Below, piece by piece: positions 34,313 through 36,445 of a stretch of 36,445 nt of DNA. The translations under genes were made by a program, and so were the position numbers. The stretch covers positions 1 through 36,445 of the forward strand of contig NZ_DAVG01000033.1 of NCBI RefSeq assembly GCF_002505485.1. The letters run 5' to 3'. This DNA is from Methanosarcina sp. UBA5 (lineage in GTDB: Archaea; Halobacteriota; Methanosarcinia; Methanosarcinales; Methanosarcinaceae). Position 1 is the first letter of the stretch. Each line of letters opens with the position of its first letter. The notes beneath the pieces are model-generated. The model was not told where the DNA came from. It made no database searches and saw nothing but the letters and a program-made list of their open reading frames with translations.

Positions 34313-34810
34313 TTATTCCTTTTGCTCGTTCTGGATTTTTTTTCTGTGAGCTACAAGCCCGCCGTCAGCAAGTATCTGGAGTAGGAAATCAGGCAATTTA
34401 TTCCCCCGGAACGTGCTTTTTCCTGGAACTGTAACCTCGCCTTTTAGCAGGTCAACTCTGATCTCGTCGCCTTCCTGGTACTCGATATCAGCTTCGATAA
34501 GAGGTAGCCCTACATTGATTGCATTTCGGAAAAAGATCCTTGCAAAAGATCTTGCGACAATACAGGCTATACCTGCATGTTTTAAAGCAAGGGGGGCCTG
34601 TTCTCTTGAGGAGCCGCAGCCAAAATTGCTGCCTGCTACAATAATATCACCTGGTTTTACCTTTTTTGCAAACACGGGGTCAATGCCTTCCATTGCATGA
34701 GCTGCAAAAACCTGCATATCCTTTGTCCGCAGGTATTTTCCGGGAATGATTACATCTGTATCGATATCGTTTCCGAATTTCCAGACTCGGCCTATTATAG
34801 GGTTTTCCAT
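34313..34810 (-). CDS. hacB: Homoaconitase / isopropylmalate isomerase small subunit (YLRT type)
   Basis: 165 aa, swivel domain of the LeuD family: GNDIDTDVIIPGKYLRT, GSNFGCGSSREQAP, ARSFARIFFRNAINVGLP. The flexible loop reads Y26-L-R28-T29. In the methanogen enzymes studied in M. jannaschii, YLRT marks the homoaconitase subunit (MJ1271) and YLVY the isopropylmalate isomerase (MJ1277). By that rule this subunit serves coenzyme B (2-oxosuberate) synthesis, perhaps with broader specificity. GTG 34813 directly precedes ATG 34810; AGGTGA at six nt favours the ATG. The large subunit is not in the window. Confidence 0.85.
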   Translation of the reverse strand: MENPIIGRVWKFGNDIDTDVIIPGKYLRTKDMQVFAAHAMEGIDPVFAKKVKPGDIIVAGSNFGCGSSREQAPLALKHAGIACIVARSFARIFFRNAINVGLPLIEADIEYQEGDEIRVDLLKGEVTVPGKSTFRGNKLPDFLLQILADGGLVAHRKKIQNEQKE

Positions 34811-34934
34811 CACACTTCACCTGCGGAGTAGGTTTTTTTAATAGTATATCTAGATAGCGGGAAAATGAAGTAAAAATCCTGCAGATCTGGCTCAAAAAAT
34901 AAGGTTAAAAACATAGAATCCAAAAATAACGACA

Positions 34935-34986
34935 TAAGAAAAAGAAAGAGAAATAAAGGTGCAGGAGAGTGAGCAATCGCACACTC
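34935..34986 (-). terminator. Terminator after aglB
   Basis: On the minus strand, ten nt after the stop, GAGTG...CACTC (34967-34986, with an inner GC/GC and one mismatch, loop GATT) is followed by a pyrimidine/T-rich stretch (34935-34960). Confidence 0.5.
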
Positions 34987-34995
34987 CGTACTGTT

Positions 34996-36445
34996 TTATG
35001 CCTTTACATCCTCTCCTTTTAATACGGCTTCTTCACTTACTTTCACTTCTTTTGTCGTATCGCCGTAACTCAATACATAGGGTCCTGAAGGTGCAGTGTC
35101 AAATTGAGTCTCGCCTGCAATCGGACCGCCTGTTGAATAAGGCACTGTAAATATGTATTTTCCCTGAGAGTCTGTAGTTGTTGACTGCGAATAGTCAAAG
35201 GTCCGTCCCTGCTCTGTATGAATTGTCGTGTTTATTTTTACAGTCTCATTGGGGGAGACCGTTCCTGTTATATTTGCACCTTTGACATATTCGAAGATTT
35301 TGACATAACCAGTATCTATTTCAGGGAGTTTGCCTCCGTAGAAGTAATTGTAAACCTGTTTATACCCGACCTCGTCAGTTTGGGAGGCTTCGGTCTCGTG
35401 AACCATACGGTAATGTTTCAAGCCGTTTCCGTCAAAAATATGTAGTTTTGCTTCCATGGAATTGAAATATCGGGTAGAAGGTATGCTCTGATATTGGTTG
35501 CCTGTCCAGTAAGCCTGATAGTACCCATCAGTATCAAGAGTCCAGGCAGGCATCGCCCCGAATATATCTGTGGCCATTCTGGCATCGGAAATTATGTAAC
35601 GTGCACCCATCTTGTCAGGCCTTGGATCTACAGCTTTGAGCACGGCAGTTGCTTCTTTTTCGGATTGAGCCGTGAAAAAGGTTGCTGCACCTGGCTGGTT
35701 TGTCTCATTAATGCTTACCCTGCGGCCTCCTATCCCTGCCTGGAACGGATTCGCATTTGGCATCCTGTGTCCTATTGTCTCTATATAGTGCCCGTAGTCC
35801 CACCATGACATAACACCATATGCTGTATCTGGATAATTGAAAAGTTCTCCGTTTTTCGGGGCTTCATAAATGGCATTGTAGTCCATACCAGGATCCGGGG
35901 TGTTTGAGTGGAGCCAACTGCAAGCTTCCATCCAAGGACCAGGGGGGTCGTTTGAGCCAGTTGACTTTATCATAGTTGAATATGACATTGCAGATCCATA
36001 TACTGGATAAATCAGAAATACCACTATAACCAGGACTGCAAAAACCTGATCTATTTTGACGAATTTTAACGCCGTCGGGATATCTGCAGGTGACTTTACA
36101 CTACTTTTGAATTTCTGGTCAAGTTCATTCCATTTTACTTTTTCAAGTAACAGGCCTCCTAAATATGCACTCAGGATTGAAACATTTATTGAATAGTAAT
36201 ATGCAAAGCGGTTCTGGCCGTAAATTGCTAGGAGAATAAAGAAACTCCAGACAAGAACCAGGAATTCCTGGGGCTTTGGTCTTCTGAACAGGTTTGCAGC
36301 CAGAATAACCATCCCAAGCAGAGAAGCAAGAAATCCCGTTGTAGTGAAATTTGAAAAAGCTTTTGTTAGGGTAAAGACGCTACCACTGTAGAATATAGAA
36401 GTGGCTTCACCAATTGTAGAGGCTCCTCCCTTTTGAATCCCAAAA
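34996..36445 (-). CDS. aglB: AglB/STT3 oligosaccharyltransferase, C-terminal part (5' end outside window)
   Basis: At least 482 residues; the frame stays open to the right edge, so the catalytic N-terminal helices are missing. It transfers the lipid-linked glycan to Asn of exported proteins. Visible motifs: TIGE (in GGASTIGEATS), the TIxE signature of the external loop; last membrane helices; then the soluble domain with WWDYG (in GVMSWWDYGHYIET), which recognises the sequon Ser/Thr; and DARMATDI, matching the DxxM/KxxxI motif. A further C-terminal beta domain (GTVSPNETVKINTTIHTEQG, SQGKYIFTVPYSTGGP) extends the protein beyond the catalytic core. It fits functionally with the cis-prenyltransferase and glycan genes in this window. 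Confidence 0.92.
   Translation of the reverse strand, partial: FGIQKGGASTIGEATSIFYSGSVFTLTKAFSNFTTTGFLASLLGMVILAANLFRRPKPQEFLVLVWSFFILLAIYGQNRFAYYYSINVSILSAYLGGLLLEKVKWNELDQKFKSSVKSPADIPTALKFVKIDQVFAVLVIVVFLIYPVYGSAMSYSTMIKSTGSNDPPGPWMEACSWLHSNTPDPGMDYNAIYEAPKNGELFNYPDTAYGVMSWWDYGHYIETIGHRMPNANPFQAGIGGRRVSINETNQPGAATFFTAQSEKEATAVLKAVDPRPDKMGARYIISDARMATDIFGAMPAWTLDTDGYYQAYWTGNQYQSIPSTRYFNSMEAKLHIFDGNGLKHYRMVHETEASQTDEVGYKQVYNYFYGGKLPEIDTGYVKIFEYVKGANITGTVSPNETVKINTTIHTEQGRTFDYSQSTTTDSQGKYIFTVPYSTGGPIAGETQFDTAPSGPYVLSYGDTTKEVKVSEEAVLKGEDVKA

Overview
The window looks like a chromosomal segment of a methanogenic archaeon of the genus Methanosarcina or a close relative. Two linked genes point there: mer (methylene-H4MPT reductase) followed by an FpoF-type F420H2 oxidoreductase. 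Other archaeal or methanogen genes agree: an archaeal NadM-type NMN adenylyltransferase, an AglB oligosaccharyltransferase, the archaeoflavoprotein AfpA beside an iron-sulfur flavoprotein, and a homoaconitase small subunit with the methanogen YLRT loop. Intergenic regions are long and AT-rich. Shine-Dalgarno sites are often clear, and several starts are not ATG.

Layout. 1-741: remnant of an IS630-type transposase followed directly by the 3' end (domains V and VI) of a group II intron. 962-5489: a Wzx/MATE-type flippase (+), a 1.2-kb relic repeat region, and a large multi-pass membrane protein (-). 5839-11237: a tightly packed minus-strand operon of five genes for a surface glycan (polysaccharide deacetylase-like, FemAB/GNAT-like, DUF354, CapK/PaaK-like, GT4). 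11869-16854 (+): cis-prenyltransferase (probable lipid carrier synthesis), a small unknown ORF, a thioredoxin-like DUF255 protein, a cytochrome b5-like heme protein, and an AK6/Fap7-like kinase. 16983-20827 (-): a secreted Cys-rich Ig-like protein, NadM, FpoF and Mer. 21553-25026: a secreted beta-propeller (-), then a strongly structured non-coding stretch immediately upstream of a secreted parallel beta-helix protein (+). 25693-27668 (+): iron-sulfur flavoprotein, AfpA and a rubrerythrin-like protein, a redox or oxidative-stress set. 27669-29075: intergenic DNA with tandem repeats and two paralogous microproteins of 45 and 42 aa. 29076-36445 (-): cyclase-family protein, AksF/LeuB dehydrogenase, MntP, a small membrane protein, a repeat-bearing gap, an unknown archaeal protein, homoaconitase/IPMI small subunit, and the C-terminal part of AglB, which runs off the right edge.

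Two themes recur. Surface glycan and envelope genes (flippase, glycan operon, prenyl carrier synthase, beta-propeller, beta-helix, AglB) suggest that much of the window serves cell-surface assembly. Methanogenesis and cofactor genes (Mer, FpoF, homoaconitase plus AksF for coenzyme B, NadM) are the core set. The least explained elements are the structured RNA-like leader at about 23690-24050, the YYEQFE microprotein pair, the diverged 215-bp non-coding repeat found near 3 kb and 33 kb, and the start codons of uppS and the DUF255 gene.

All identifications come from reading motifs and from memory of the families; no database search was run.
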